Shown: one piece after another, positions 32,904 to 44,521 of the stretch
How the letters are laid out: each line of letters begins with the position of its first letter
Position numbering within the stretch: the stretch's first letter is position 1
Assembly: GCA_021234155.1 (NCBI GenBank)
Contig: JAJEKV010000057.1
Coordinates: forward strand, 434,001-498,000
Direction: 5' to 3'
Origin: Isoetes taiwanensis
Taxonomy: Eukaryota > Streptophyta > Lycopodiopsida > Isoetales > Isoetaceae
DNA: 64,000 bases
Notes under the pieces: generated by a model
The model's database searches: none
What the model was told of the DNA's origin: nothing
What the model saw: the letters and a program-made list of their open reading frames with translations, nothing else
Program-made: the position numbers and the translations under genes

Positions 32904-35071
32904 CTAGTAATAGTGCCCAGCGTTGTTAGGCATAATTTAAGAGCCTATGTGGACGAAAACCTATTCAGCCTAGACTTCTTTTCATAAATCATATAATAGA
33001 AACCAAGCCCAGTGTTGCGGAGCTATAAAAGGTTTTTGTGCATTTAATATCCTTTCCCTTTCCTTTGGTTTTTGCTCTATTCCGTGTTTCTTCTTTTTCC
33101 TCATTATCCTACACAATTTCCTTTTTTCTTTTTTTTCTTATTTTTCTCACATGTTATCTTTTTCCCTTCTCCTCTTTTTCTTTTTTTTTAGCCCCCTTCT
33201 CCCTCCCCTTCCCTTCCCTTCCCTTCCCTTTTCCTTCCCCTTCCCTTTCCCCTTCTCTTTTTTCCTTTTCCCTTACCCTTTCCCTTCCCATTTCCCTTTT
33301 TCTGATAGGCTTCTTCTCTTCCCTTTTCACCTTTTTCCCGCCCTTCCCATTTTTCCCTTTCCTTTTCCCCTTTCCTTTCATTTTCTCTTACGCTTTTTCC
33401 ATGCCCCTTTTTCTTCTCTTTTCCCCACCTTTTTGTGTGGCCCTTTTCTTCCTTTCCCCACCATCTTCCTCTTTATCTGTGCTCTTTTTCCCATCTCTTT
33501 TCCCATTTTCCTCTCCCCTTTGCCTCATGTCTTTTTTCCCTTCCCTCCCCCCTTTTCTGCTTCCCTTTTCTTTTTTCCTTTCTCTTCCCTTTTCATCCCT
33601 TCCCCACCCTTTCGCTTTTCTCCGTGCCCTTTTTCCCTTTCCCTTTTCTTATTCCTTTTTCATTTTCGCTTTTCCTTTCCCCTTTCATATGCCTCTTTCC
33701 ATTCGCATTTCTTCATCTATTTTATGTGCCCTTTTTCTTTTTTTTTTCCCATCATCTTCTGCCTTTTTCCTCTTCCACTTTCCCCTTTTCTCTCTTTTTT
33801 TTTTTTCATTTCCCATGCTCTTTTTCCCTTTCCTCACCCTTTTCCTCTTCCCTTTTTTCTCATGCCCTTTTCCCCTTCCTCTCTTCCTTTTTTTCCATTC
33901 CTTGCTCTCCATCGTTTCCTGTTCCCCTTTTCCTCCTTTTCCCACCCTTTCCCTCTTTCCCTTTTCTCGGTGCCTTTTTATCTTCCCTTTCCCCCTCTTT
34001 TTTTCTTTTCCCCCTTCCCTGTCCCTTTTCTAATGTCATTTTTCCCTTTTCTTCTCCTCTTTCCTCACCTTTTCTCTCTAACATCTTCCCTTCCTTTTTT
34101 TGATGCCCTACTTTCGCTTCTCTTTCCCCTTTTTTCATCCTTTCCCTCTTCCCCTTGTTTGCATGCCCTTTCCCCCTTCCCTTTTGCCCTTTTCCTCGTG
34201 CCCTTTTTCTAGGTACCCTTTTCCCATTTCCATCTCCCTTTTTTCTTTTTTTCTTTTCCTTTCCCTTTCCCTCATCCCATGCGCTTTATTCGTTCCCTTC
34301 TTCCCACCCATTCATGTTCATCTTTTCCTCCTCCTTTTTCCCACCCTTTTCCTTTTTCCCTTTTCACGATGCCTTTTTATCTTCCTTTTTCCCATCTCTT
34401 TTCCTTTTTCCCCTTTCGCGTTCCCTTTTTCCATGTCATTTTCCCCTGCCATTCTCCTCTTTCCTCACCTTTTCTCTCTAACCTTTTCCCTTTCTCTTTT
34501 TGATGCTCTCTTTTTGCTTCTCTTTTCCTCTTTCTTCACCTTTTTCCTCTTCTTTGTTTCCCATGCCCTTTCCCCCTTCCCTTTTGCCCTTTTCCTCATG
34601 CCCTTTTTCTAGGTTCCCTTTTCCCTTTTCCATCTCCCTTATTCTTTTTTCTTTTCCCATGCGCTTTGTTTGTCCCCTTCTTCCCTCCTTTTTCCCTTAC
34701 CTTTTTTCTCCTTTTCACGCCCTTCCCTTCTTCCCCTTTTTTCGTTGCCCCTTTTCCCTTCCCTTTCTCCCTCTCTATTTCTATTCTTTTTTTTTTTCAT
34801 TTTTCCCATGCCATTTTTCCTTCCCTTTTTCCTTTCTTTGTCCTTTTCCTCTTCCCCTTTTTCCCACGCCCTTTTTCCCCTCCCTCTTCTCTTTTACCCG
34901 TGCTTCTCCTCCCATTTTCTTTTCCTTTTTCCCTAAGAGATCAAATCATGACTAATCACGATAGTGGGAAGTCGTGCGATAAATCTCAGCCTTCAGTTTC
35001 AATCAGATAATCTCAGCCATTTTATATTAGGGCTTGATCCATTCAATACGGTATAACATTATAATATAAAA
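32904..35071 (-). mobile_element. Non-autonomous Helitron (family A) with polypyrimidine/purine core, minus strand
   Basis: On the minus strand the 3' end is a hairpin-like GCCTAACAACGCTGGGC, CACTATTA and CTAG (32904-32907), then T. The 5' end at 35071 reads TTTTATATTATAATG (TC mutated to TT) with a host A before it. The subterminal segment (AAGTCGTGCGATAAATCTCA on plus at ~34970) matches the copies at 11072 and 55061. It lies directly against exons of the coiled-coil/RING-like gene, apparently inserted in its intron. No Rep/helicase. Confidence 0.85.
33040..34933 (-). repeat. 1.9-kb homopyrimidine (purine on minus) minisatellite inside Helitron
   Basis: The plus strand is nearly all C and T, with islands such as CCATGCCC and CATGCCCTTT at intervals, the mirror of the purine tracts at 11205 and 55200. 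Several sub-blocks repeat nearly exactly, for example CTCATGCCCTTTTTCTAGGT near 34600 and CTCGTGCCCTTTTTCTAGGT near 34200, about 400 bases apart, and TCCTCACCTTTTCTCTCTAA near 34060 and 34463. So blocks of ~400 bases have been duplicated on top of a short unit. The long frames here are composition artefacts. Confidence 0.9.
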
Positions 35072-35099
35072 TTCTAATACAAAATATTAACTTTTACAT

Positions 35100-36059
35100 T
35101 ACCTTGTTTCTCACTTTCTGATTGTCCAGTGTGCTCTTCTTTCTCAATTTTAGGTTGGGTTGCATTCTCCACTTGGACTTTTGCTCTTCTATCTGTGAGA
35201 ATAGATATCCCTTATCTCTACTTGTGCTTGCATATGTGGGATTCATATGGACATCTAAAATGACAACCAACAAAACCATCAGTTAAGAAGTTGATTGCTT
35301 AACCACTTATACATACCATATGAGTGTACAACTTTCTTCACGCCAAATGCAGCAATCCAAGTGGCAGATATGATCTGGTCACAATCTGGGCTACAACACA
35401 CATCCCTATAACTGAAAACAAGAAATGATACATATCAATTTAAAGAGCTTAATGATCAAAATATAACTATTGTTAAGATCAAAATTTACTATTGCTCATA
35501 CCTTAATAATGAGGCCAAACATAGAATATGGTAAAGGTGGTTACACTCTATAGTAACAAAGGGCAGTGGCTTCCCATCATATTCCAAGAATCTTCTACAA
35601 TAGGGACATACGCGTTCATGTGAGTCTGATAGGAAATTTGCTTCTATAGACTCGGGTAGATAAGGATCTAGTTTAATCCCGTTCTCAAGGACATTGCAGC
35701 CTTCAATAAGCCTTTCAAGACATGGTCTAAGTTTTGCAATCTCATCATTGTCCCTTTGCCTCCTCTTCTCAATAGCATCAAGATCTTCCTCTACAACAAC
35801 CATGTGGCAACTTTAACTGCCTCGGCTTCCTTCATATCTACCATCTGTTGCACACCTACAGTTGCTTCCTTTGTCATTCCTTGCATCAAGCATTTGATGT
35901 CTACAATTTCTTGCATATAATTCTCCTTCTTCTCCCTCAATGATTTGAAGGTTTTCTTCAACTCTTTCCATTTGTTATATGACTGTTGTATCCTGCAATC
36001 AACCTCGTTCATCTTCAATTCAGTGGACTCCTTCCATTTTGTCATCACCCGTAAGGAAT
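35100..36059 (-). pseudogene. Coiled-coil / RING-like zinc-binding protein, partial (paralogue of 42.7-kb gene)
   Basis: Minus strand. Exon 36059-35503 encodes a Lys/Glu-rich coiled coil (KWKELKKTFKSLREKKENYM), a frameshift at ~35803, IEKRRQRDNDEIAKLRPCLE, then a zinc-binding block: CPYC, 16 residues, then CNHLYHILC. A GT donor follows at 35503. The next exon (35412-35321) has CCSPDC and WIAAFGVKKVVHSY; a last piece at 35250-35100 is basic. The C-x2-C...C-x-H-x3-H-x2-C arrangement is shared with the protein at 43.6 kb, so the two are homologous. Role unknown; a zinc-binding partner of a transposase is my guess from the context at 42.7-49.6 kb. The gene is cut on its 3' side by the Helitron. 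Confidence 0.55.
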
Positions 36060-36169
36060 CTGTAATGAAACAATTCAGTAAATTAGTTACAGGCATACAA
36101 AGTATATTCCACAATCTAAAGAAACTTTAAGGGCTCAATCCACAATCTATATTCCACTCACTATAATTC

Positions 36170-36600
36170 AGATCCAATCTATAAAATATAATCCACAAAG
36201 CACAAAGTATAAATCCTTAACCACAATTTAACCGTCACAAATGCAAAACCACAAACCAGCACAAATGCAAAACCAGAGAACACAATATAAAATTCCCCCA
36301 ATCCACAAACCAAAACATGCAACCATAAACTACAAACTACAGAACACAATATAAAATTCACTCAATACACAAACCAAGACACCCAACTCAAAGACCAAAT
36401 CCATTAACCCCAAACCACAAATCATAAACCACAAACAACAAATCCAAATATATAAACTACAATCTAAATTCACAAACTCTAAATCACAATTATATACCAC
36501 AATTTAAATCTACATTACAAATTCATAACTCCAAACCACAATTCTACTAAAGAACCACAATTTAAGATCTGCTGACTAAAACCACAAAAACTATCGCAAG
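36170..36600. repeat. A/C-rich simple-sequence region (CCACAAA words)
   Basis: Many copies of ACCACAAA, ATCCACAAA and AACCACAAT, with one longer duplication containing GAACACAATATAAAATTC (near 36279 and 36343). Looks like slippage-generated low-complexity DNA. Confidence 0.7.
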
Positions 36601-36683
36601 AACTATGACCACAATAACCACAAAGGTTAGGCTATGAACGAACCAATGATTATCAAGACTCTACAATCCTTTAAGAAATCATA

Positions 36684-37320
36684 CTAGAAACGTGTGCCCG
36701 ACGATGTCGGGCATTAGTCGTAGACGTGGAATGGTAGACGTAACGGAGTTTGTAGGTCGAATAAAAAGTGCTACATGTCATCATGTATAGATGTAATGGA
36801 GTGTCGGGCATTAGCTTGGAATCGGTAGGAATATTAGAAAGCATAGAGTAGGCGTAGGCATAGGCAGAATGGAGTCCATACAGTTTTGGGTTTAGGGTTT
36901 TGTGGAAGATCGCATCTCTAATGCATGATCAATAGAATTGCATTTAATGCGTAGTGTGGATCCTATAGTATCTATCGATCTATTGCATTATAAAGGTGTT
37001 GTGATTCTACTTATTCATTTGTTTTGGTTTCGTAATGTTCGAGTGGAGGAACATTTTGCCTATTTCAAGCCCATCTTAAATTCAAAAGCATCATATGACT
37101 TAAGTCGGGCAGTCTATGATATTGGACATGGGATTGTGACACATGGATAGCAACCATTGAACGACTGGAATTTTTGTCCCCTGCGTGGATGAGGTTCACA
37201 TGTAGGCCCTTACGCGCGGTAAAAAACTGGCTCACCTGCTAAACTGAGCCGCCGTAGCGAGCTCACCAACCCCTTGCCCCGAGTAATGGCTTGTGGATGA
37301 ACCTTACCCCTAATATAAAA
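36684..37320 (-). mobile_element. Short Helitron, second family (family B), minus strand
   Basis: On the minus strand a perfect hairpin GCCCGAC-ATC-GTCGGGC is followed by ACACGTTT and CTAG (36684-36687) with a host T after it: the Helitron 3' rule with a different hairpin. The likely 5' end is at 37320, reading TTTTATATTAGGGGTAAGG with a host A before it, close to the family A start TCTTATATT. Size 637 bp. The 3' end is clear; the 5' end is inferred from similarity and is less sure. Part of the hairpin motif (GTGTCGGGCATTAG) recurs at 36802. Confidence 0.6.
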
Positions 37321-39165
37321 TTCAAGCTTACAAACAATAGAATTTGGCAAGTCCACCCTTTGAAATTGTCTCTATCTTTAAGATGCTCGATACATAGTCA
37401 TGATGATCTGTTCTAACTTAGCACACATCCCAAACCCTAAATGCATGTTGTGATGACAGGGTTGATAACATTGCATGTTTCATTTATGAGATGCATGTTA
37501 CATCCTTTGGGTTCTTGAGGATTAACGATGTGATAAATCCTTGAACCCTAAAATCCTAGATCCTATACCCTAAATGTGTGATTTTTTGGATATGGTTGAC
37601 ATGCATATGTATAAATCCTTATGTGAGATAGTTTTCTTTAATAGAAAAACAAAGGTGGTGCAACAATATACTTAAGTAAAAATACCAAGGAGTTTTTCAC
37701 TTAGATCAAGGTGTACTGTGTTGAAAAAAAGTTTGAATCAAGGTATTGCTTCGTCAATATATACACAATACATTATTTGATAAAAATCTTATAATAGTGA
37801 TTGTAAAATGTAGAGATAAAAGTTATAAATCCTCCTTGAATAATTATATAATTACAAAAGTTTGCAATTACTCTTCCAAAGAAACAACCTTATGGTTATT
37901 GCGAAGGAAGTTGTGCTGAGCATGCAATTTTCGATACAATTTTAACGTCCACAGAGATTGCCATATTTTTAATCTTTTCTTTCTTTTTCTTTTCTTTATC
38001 TGAAAATCCAATTTATGGTGCTGCCGCAAAGAAGGAAAAGGTGAGAGAGATGAGGCAACGACGGAGCTGAGAGAGCCATAGTCGAAAGCAAAAATTATTA
38101 TTTCATCTTTCTTTCATGGCCGTGAAGTTTGATTCACCAAAGATTAGACCAGCTACTTCCGTATGACATTGAACATCAACAATCCAGATCTTTTGTAAGC
38201 TTATAGCAACATTGGCATTAGAGCTCTAATGGCATAAGATCTCAGTTGCAAAACCTGATTGGCATATATCATAGTTACTACTACATACTTTACCCTGACA
38301 TCAAAGTGCAATCAGAAGTACACTCCAAGGATAGGGCCATGGATTAGCAGCAGTCCCTAGTCTGTACACAGATAATTTTAACTTAAGGTGGTTTTATCAA
38401 ATTAAGCAGATTTATGAGCAGTGACAAATATTTACCTTCTTATTCATTAACAAAAGGCACATGATTTCCTCGACGGTTTTACCAGCATGACTGCAAGCGG
38501 GCGGAACTAAAGCTTATACCTTCTAGCTTTACTGCATCCCTGTGCAGACCTGCTAATTGTGCACACTATTGGTGCACCCTGATTGTGGAGACCTGTCTAA
38601 CTGCGAACACTAAGGTTTACTTGCTTCCAAGATAATGCTTGCTTGAATGATGCTGAATGTAGGTTGTTTCTCTTCTGAGGTCTCTTTCCCAATTGCTTAT
38701 AAACTAACTGCACAAATCCAAAAAAATCTGACAACTCAATGACAACTCATTCAAGTAGCATGAAAAGCAAGCAAATACCATTTTTTGTTCCGCACATTGC
38801 GTATCTTTCTCAAAATAAATGGAAGATATATTTGACGAAATAGTTCATCTTTTGCTCAGCTTATGATGTCCTCATTTGTATCCTGCAATAGAAAATGCAT
38901 AAAATGCAGCTATTGTGATTCTTCCCAAGCTTCTTACTGCCAAATAGAAAGAACAATCGGATTAACTGTATTTATGATATTCCAAGGTGGCTGTGCAAAG
39001 GTCTTCTAAATAACTCAACTAATTCATCTCATTCTCGTAGCCTGCACGCATGAATAAGATTATTAAGACAGATTAATGCATCTATTTGGAAGGCAACAAA
39101 CAATTAAAGAAACATATTCTTATGATGATGGATCAGAAGGTTGAATAACACAAAGCATAAAAACA
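37321..39165. other. No recognised gene
   Basis: AT-rich, short random-looking frames only. I see no TIR or RNA gene. Confidence 0.4.
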
Positions 39166-40005
39166 ACCGCAGATAGGGAGGATGCAACGGATTCCCGTTT
39201 GCGTTCTGCAGCTTATGAAACATTAAATGAGGTGGTTCGTTGCTCCACGGAGGATACAGCAACTATTGTGGTTCACCTTGTGCCAGTGATTATGCAGAAA
39301 CTTGACCAAACACTTCAAATGCAGGTCATGTCATCAGATGATCGTGAAAAACAGAGCGAATTGCAGGCTTTATTATGTGGTGTGCTGCAAGTAATGATTC
39401 AGAAGTTATGCGGACCAAATGATGTCATTGTATTTGAAAATTTTTGCTTGCAGGAGTGCTAGTCCATGAAGAGGCAATGTTAGCAATAAGCGCACTTGCC
39501 TATAGAACAGGTGCTAATTTTGCTAAGTACATGCCTGGTTTCTATCAGTATTTGGAGATGGGTCTCCAGAATTTTGAGGAATACCAGGTTTGCACTATTA
39601 CTTGGGCCGGCCGGGGTCGGTGATATTTCCGGGCCTTAGATGAGAAGGTATTGCCATACTGTGATGGAATCATGGCACTTTTGTTGAAAGATTTGTCTAG
39701 TGGCCAGTGCATTAAAATTCGGTAAAGCCGCCCATTTTTTCTTGCTTTATGACATAGCTTTGCTATTGGTGATAAGTTTGAAAAATACCGAGCTATGCTT
39801 TGCCAATGTTGCAAAGCTGCGGCAGAGCTTATCGCCAAAGATAATGATTGAATACAACAACCAGCTCAGAAGTGCAATACTGGAAGCTTATTCAGGCATT
39901 TTCCAGGGTTTTAAGAATTCGAAGGCGAAGTTGATGGTTCCATATGGTGGTCATGTCCTGCAATTCATTGAGAGTGCGTGCAGAGTAATACTTTCAAAAG
40001 CATAA
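39166..40005 (+). pseudogene. Importin subunit beta-1 (karyopherin beta) fragment
   Basis: Reads SRLRSAAYETLNEVVRCSTE (39195), SSDDREKQSELQALLCGVLQ, then after a lost segment [20 protein letters not shown] and [58 protein letters not shown] (~39880) and VLQFIESACRV. These are consecutive HEAT repeats of the central part of importin beta-1, the nuclear-import receptor that carries importin-alpha/cargo through the pore. At least four frameshifts or stops (after ~39620, 39723, 39755) and a deletion between the first two blocks. About 250 of ~870 residues remain. An AG precedes the second block (TTGCTTGCAG), so the copy kept an intron edge and is not processed. Confidence 0.9.
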
Positions 40006-40065
40006 CAGGCCGGCAAATTCATTTTTGTAAAATATGTACAATGGAGATTTTCTCCAACTATCTGC

Positions 40066-40084
40066 CTAGATACAGACTTCAACA

Positions 40085-40121
<37 letters not shown>

Positions 40122-40577
40122 AAGGCAAGGTGAATTAGCCTGCATACACAAATGCAATAAAAGATTACCTTTAGAATTAAACTCGTGAAGAGTTCTCTGC
40201 CATATGCATGCTTCGCATCTGCAAGCAAGCCAGAGAAGATAAGTAAATTATAGCTGGGAACAACTTAAACAAAAGGCATATGTTTGTATACATTTGGAAG
40301 CAAAACCATGCATCTAAACCCATTATTTTGCAGAATCCTAATATGACATAGCCTACCATGGCATTTGCAAAGAAAGAAACAAACTGTTATAGCAGGCTAG
40401 ATTATATGCAAATGCAAGAAAAGGGCGTCCTAGATACAGACTTCAACAATGAATTAGTCTGCATACACAAATGCAATAAGAGATTACCTTTAGAATTAAA
40501 CTCGTCAAGAGTTCTCTGCCATATGCATGCTTTGCATCTGCAAGCAAGCCAGAGAAGAAAAGTATATTATAGTTGGG
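40066..40577. repeat. Direct duplication (~180 bp) with a poly(T) insertion in the left copy
   Basis: CCTAGATACAGACTTCAACA through GGGAACA occurs at ~40066-40252 and ~40428-40577. The left copy has 32 T (40089-40120) plus GAAGGCAAGGT inserted after CAACAATGA; the right copy lacks it. Identity outside the insert is above about 90 percent. The insert could be the tail of a retroposed sequence. Confidence 0.8.
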
Positions 40578-41010
40578 AACATCTGTCGCCGAATTAGCAA
40601 GAATCATTCCTCTGCCTCCTGCAGACAACACAACCCCGCCTTTCTCCACCCGTGGGTTGTTTCCCTATCACACAACACTATCTTCCCCTGCACTAGCTTT
40701 GGATCTAAAGAGCCAGCCAAACAGAGGCTAGAACTATATGTATCGGTTCTGTTCTTAGCCAAGGAAGCATCTCCAGCAAACCTTATAACCAGCCACCCTG
40801 GCCTTGGGAGCCATCCCTTCCGCAGTCCCCTCGGCAAATCCCAGCATGCTGGCACTGTAAAAATAACGAGCCCCCACAAGCTTGTTATTACAATGTGAGG
40901 CATTGAACCCAGGACAACAAGCAAAAAGAAGAGCAACACGGCGACGAGAGCGGAAGCCGGAGTCCTGAAGGGGGTTTGGAAGCCAGAGGAAAATGCTTGG
41001 AAGAAGAAGA
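40570..41010 (-). pseudogene. Subtilisin-like protease (SBT) fragments
   Basis: Minus strand: GFNASHCNNKLVGARYFY, SASMLGFAEGTAEGMAPKAR with VAGYKVCW, and then SLCLAGSLDPKLVQGKIVLC with AGGRGMILANSATDVP after a frameshift near 40690. These are three separate conserved regions of plant subtilases (secreted serine proteases): after the Asp site, the 'GMAPKARVAVYKVCW' block and the PA-domain block. The catalytic His, the oxyanion Asn and all sequence between the blocks are deleted. The compaction (three blocks in 440 bases) suggests capture and internal deletion. A shared 135-bp module lies directly upstream (41062-41192). Confidence 0.85.
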
Positions 41011-41061
41011 AGGGTCGAACTGCGCCATAGCCACGCCTGGGAAGGAATGGGGTTGGATGAC

Positions 41062-41192
41062 CGAGAGTTTACAGGCATCAGCCAGTTTAGAGCAGTCACC
41101 AGCATATGCTAGGCATATGCCGGCATATACCTGGATATGCCCACATACCCACGTAAACGAGGGTTTGCCCCCCTAGGGGCAACCCAAAAAAC
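41062..41192 (-). repeat. Dispersed ~135-bp module, copy B (upstream of subtilase fragment)
   Basis: Inverted copy of the module at 13750-13882: on the minus strand it starts GGGTTGCCCCTAGGGGGGCA and ends GTAAACTCTCGGTC. Roughly three quarters of positions agree, with the ends best conserved. Outside the module the two loci do not align. Confidence 0.6.
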
Positions 41193-41689
41193 ATGCGGGA
41201 CCAATAGTGGCAAATAAATAAAAGGAATAAGAAGTCGGTTGTGAGGAAGACAGTTGAATAAGAAATTACTTTTAAAGGGTACGGTTGATTGGGAAACTCG
41301 AACCTTCACCACTAACATACAAGTCAAAGTCTGTAACCACTAGGCTAAACCAAGTATAACTTTTAAAACACAAACATTTTATAAAACCGTCATGTGCTGT
41401 GAATAGGTAACCGAACAAAAGGCGGCAGAGAAAAAAGACCACTCCGGAATGCTAAAAACGAAGAAGAAAAGAACGGGTAGAACAAATCCGATCACAAAAT
41501 CAAACCAGAGGGAAGAAGAGCGATGCTTGATGATCAGAATTAGACTAGTAAAAGCGATTCACAAAAGGAAGCAACCGATTTTTCCAAATAGACAGATATG
41601 GGAGCAAAAAGGAGAAAAATATTAAACAGCCACAGATCGGTCCAAGGAAATCGCCGGTTAATCATAGAATACTAAAAGCGCTCAATCAC
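41193..41689. other. No recognised gene
   Basis: AT-rich sequence without recognised features. Confidence 0.4.
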
Positions 41690-42128
41690 ATGAGAATTCG
41701 AGGCAGTACCTTCCAAGATCCCTGCATGCAAGCCAAAATTCGAGAGCCAAAGCGAGCAAGAATCATTCATAAAATTGATAGATCCACAAATGTGTGCATG
41801 TAAGAGAAGCAAAGGAACGAAAACATGAACGAATCATGTGAGAATTTGATGTAGTACCTTCAAGATCCATGCATGCAAGCAAAAATTTCATAGCCCCAAG
41901 CGAGCAAGAATCATTCATAAAACGTATAGATCCACAAATTCGTGCATGCAAAAGACATAAAGGAACGAGAAACATGAACGAATCACATGAGAATTTGATG
42001 CAGGACCTTCAAGATCCATGCATGCAAGTAAAAATTCCACAGCCAAAGCGCGCAAGAATGATTCCTAAAACTTACAGATCCACAATTTGGTGCATGCAAG
42101 AGAAGCAAAAGAATGAAAACATGAACAA
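41690..42128. repeat. Three tandem ~147-bp units
   Basis: Units start near 41690, 41839 and 41985 (ACATGAGAATTYGA, CCTTCAAGATCCATGCATGC, GCGAGCAAGAATCATTC, AGATCCACAAAT, GTGCATGCAAGAGAAGCAAA). They are about 80-90 percent alike. Short frames seen in each unit are shadows of the repeat. This is a small satellite or a locally amplified UTR. Confidence 0.85.
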
Positions 42129-42725
42129 ATAATCAATGCTTGGCCGACAACTGACCCAAAAAAACTGTTGTGAGAAGACGCTGATAATCGAGAAAGAGCC
42201 CAAAGACGTATATATTAAATCATCCTTTTGATACATTATTGTCGTCTGCTTGGCACATGTTGTGTCATTTTCTATTTATTTTGACTTTTTTTAGAAATTT
42301 AATTTATGTGATTAAAGAACACCATCTAGAAGAATAGTAGACATAAAATTTTTACAAAACATAGAAACAATTTCTATTCATCTATTGTTTAAATTCGGTT
42401 TTTCCGATATGCCAAAAACTTTTTGTATTTTTTCCTTGGATTGGTTTGGCTATGCTTGACATACCCATATTTTGGTTCGATCAGCACCCGATCAGCACCT
42501 TGAATCGCGACTGTCAGCCGAAGGGTAGGGCCGTCCGTCATTATGGTGAAGGGTACACCCTTCATCATTCGTCATCGATTTTTGAGCGCGAATTTTCTTC
42601 GAGCCATCCCCTGTTTTTACATAATTTCGAATGCATCATTGCCATCCTCGCTTTAAATCTATTCAATCGATCAAGCTTCTCCTATTCTCTGTTTTCCGAA
42701 TTCATCAAGCAAGAACAGAATTGTG

Positions 42726-44521
42726 ATGGCGCTCAATTCCGGCAAGGTTGCTGTTCTTCCCGTTTGTGAAGCTCTCAAATTTCCCTTTGGCCTATGAAGT
42801 TCTGACCTTTTTTTGTGCTTGCAGGACATGCTGATGGCGAGAACAGAATATGAATTCCATGTTAACCGGGCTCTTTCTAACAAAGATACCACTCAGGAAA
42901 GGGAAGATTAACCTGAAATTTATTCGGCCTGCCTATGAAACCCAGCTGCACGACCTTCTTGGACGGATTTACCAAAAATCCAAGCCCACTAACAATGAAG
43001 TTAGAGTCACCTTTGCTAGAGCTTTTGCCTGGGCTAATTCCCCTCGAGCAGCTGCAAATCCTGAGGAATATGCTATCAACTGGGCATCCTTTGCTGCTGA
43101 TGCTTTTAGGACTTCGAGCGGACAATGATTAAGCAAGAGGGTAATAGCTATAGCAACAACAAAGAATGCTATACTTAATCGCCTTTTAGGAAGCTTGCTG
43201 CCATGAAAGCTGAAAAAGAAAACGATATTTTGATGAAAGAAGAAGATTATTTGAGGAAGGAGGGTGCTCTCACTCAAGCTGACTCTACCATCTCTGCAAT
43301 AGAAGAGCAGATATCTGAAAAAGTGAAGGACAGAGAGGCTTTAGAAACAAATGCGCTGCATTTAACAACAAGAAGCTATTCAAAGGCTTAAAGCACAAGA
43401 AGAAATGTGGCGAGACCTGTTGGCCAGCACCATAAAGAAGGTGGATAAAAATGGATTGAAGACCTTGAAGGCTGACATCATCGAACTCAAAGAAGAAGTT
43501 GATGCTATTGAAAAGCATATGAAGATTTGGCATGCCAAATGCAAACATGTTGCTTTTCTCAAGAATCAGAGTCCAATCGGATGCACCTAGGTATGGGTTC
43601 CTATGACATGCCTTTCTTGGATAATAAGGATGCATGTGAAGCATGTGGCCTTTTGTTCTGCAAAGATTATGAATTGCATGCCAAATTAATATGTAGTCAC
43701 AAATACCATGTTTTTTGCTTTTCTGCTGTTTTGGACTGTATGCATTGCACTGTACCTACCTGTCATGAAGAGGTTCCAGGCAGCATATTGCAAGAATTGG
43801 TATATAAAGAATACCATCCTGTTGAAAGTGACACAGAAAGTGAGAATGATAGTGACAATGAAAGTAACAAGGAAGACAAGAAAAACAAGGTGCTGAGGAC
43901 CAAGAAAAGAGGTAAAGAAGAAGATGAAAGCAAAGACTTCTCTGACACGCCACCGGGCCGCTCCCGACTTCATTCCGGAGAGAGTTGCAAAGAAGAAGAC
44001 CAGATCCGTGAAAGAAGCTCAAACCGAGAAAGGTAATGACTTTGACTCTATTTTTTATTTGTTTTAAAAGTTTTCATGTAATCTTGTAGCTTGTAGAAAT
44101 ATTTTGCGTTTTTATTGATGTGGACAAGTTAAGTCCAAAGGAAATTTGCTCATGTCACCCCTCCCAAAAGCACAAGGAAATCACCAAGGTTGAATGACAA
44201 CCTGCTGAAAGGTGATGTTACCACTCCTGAGAAGAAGAAAATAGGTTCAACAGGTAACATAACTTATTTATTTATGAAATGTTTGTATGCTTAACTTGTT
44301 TGTTTCATTCCTTACTGATTTCTGCTACAATGCAATGCAAAAACTGTGAATAATCTTGCTGCTGAACCTCAGGATAAAGCAGATATTGAGGAAGTGTTGA
44401 AGTCACCAGCACTTGGAGATTTGGCTGAGTAGTATGATTCAGGAAGTAGCAGTTCTGAAGAAGTGAACCCTGATATTACCTTGGTAAAGTATTGCCAGGA
44501 TAAACAAGTGGAAAAGAAATA
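42726..44521 (+). pseudogene. Coiled-coil / RING-like protein, converging on the transposase-like gene
   Basis: Plus strand, exons with GT-AG edges (for example CTTGCAG at ~42823, AACAG-GTAAC at ~44252). Start MALNSGKVAVLPVCEALKFP (42726). Then a segment with WANSPRAAANPEEYAINWAS, a coiled coil (EENDILMKEEDYLRKEG-like; LKADIIELKEEVDAIEKHMK), and a zinc-binding block at ~43630: CEACGLLFC, then CSHKYHVFC and CMHCTVPTC. An acidic/basic tail (ESDTESENDSDNESNKEDKK) and a Ser-rich end follow; last stop 44521. Frameshifts near 42895, 43372 and 43588 and an early stop suggest a dead copy, though some may be unrecognised introns. It converges with the DDE-like gene ending at 44955; both may belong to one transposon. 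Family not recognised. Confidence 0.5.

Noticed and set aside
36938-37147. 70-codon frame inside the family B Helitron as a captured gene
   Set aside because: No recognisable domain; inside a small non-autonomous element and probably chance.
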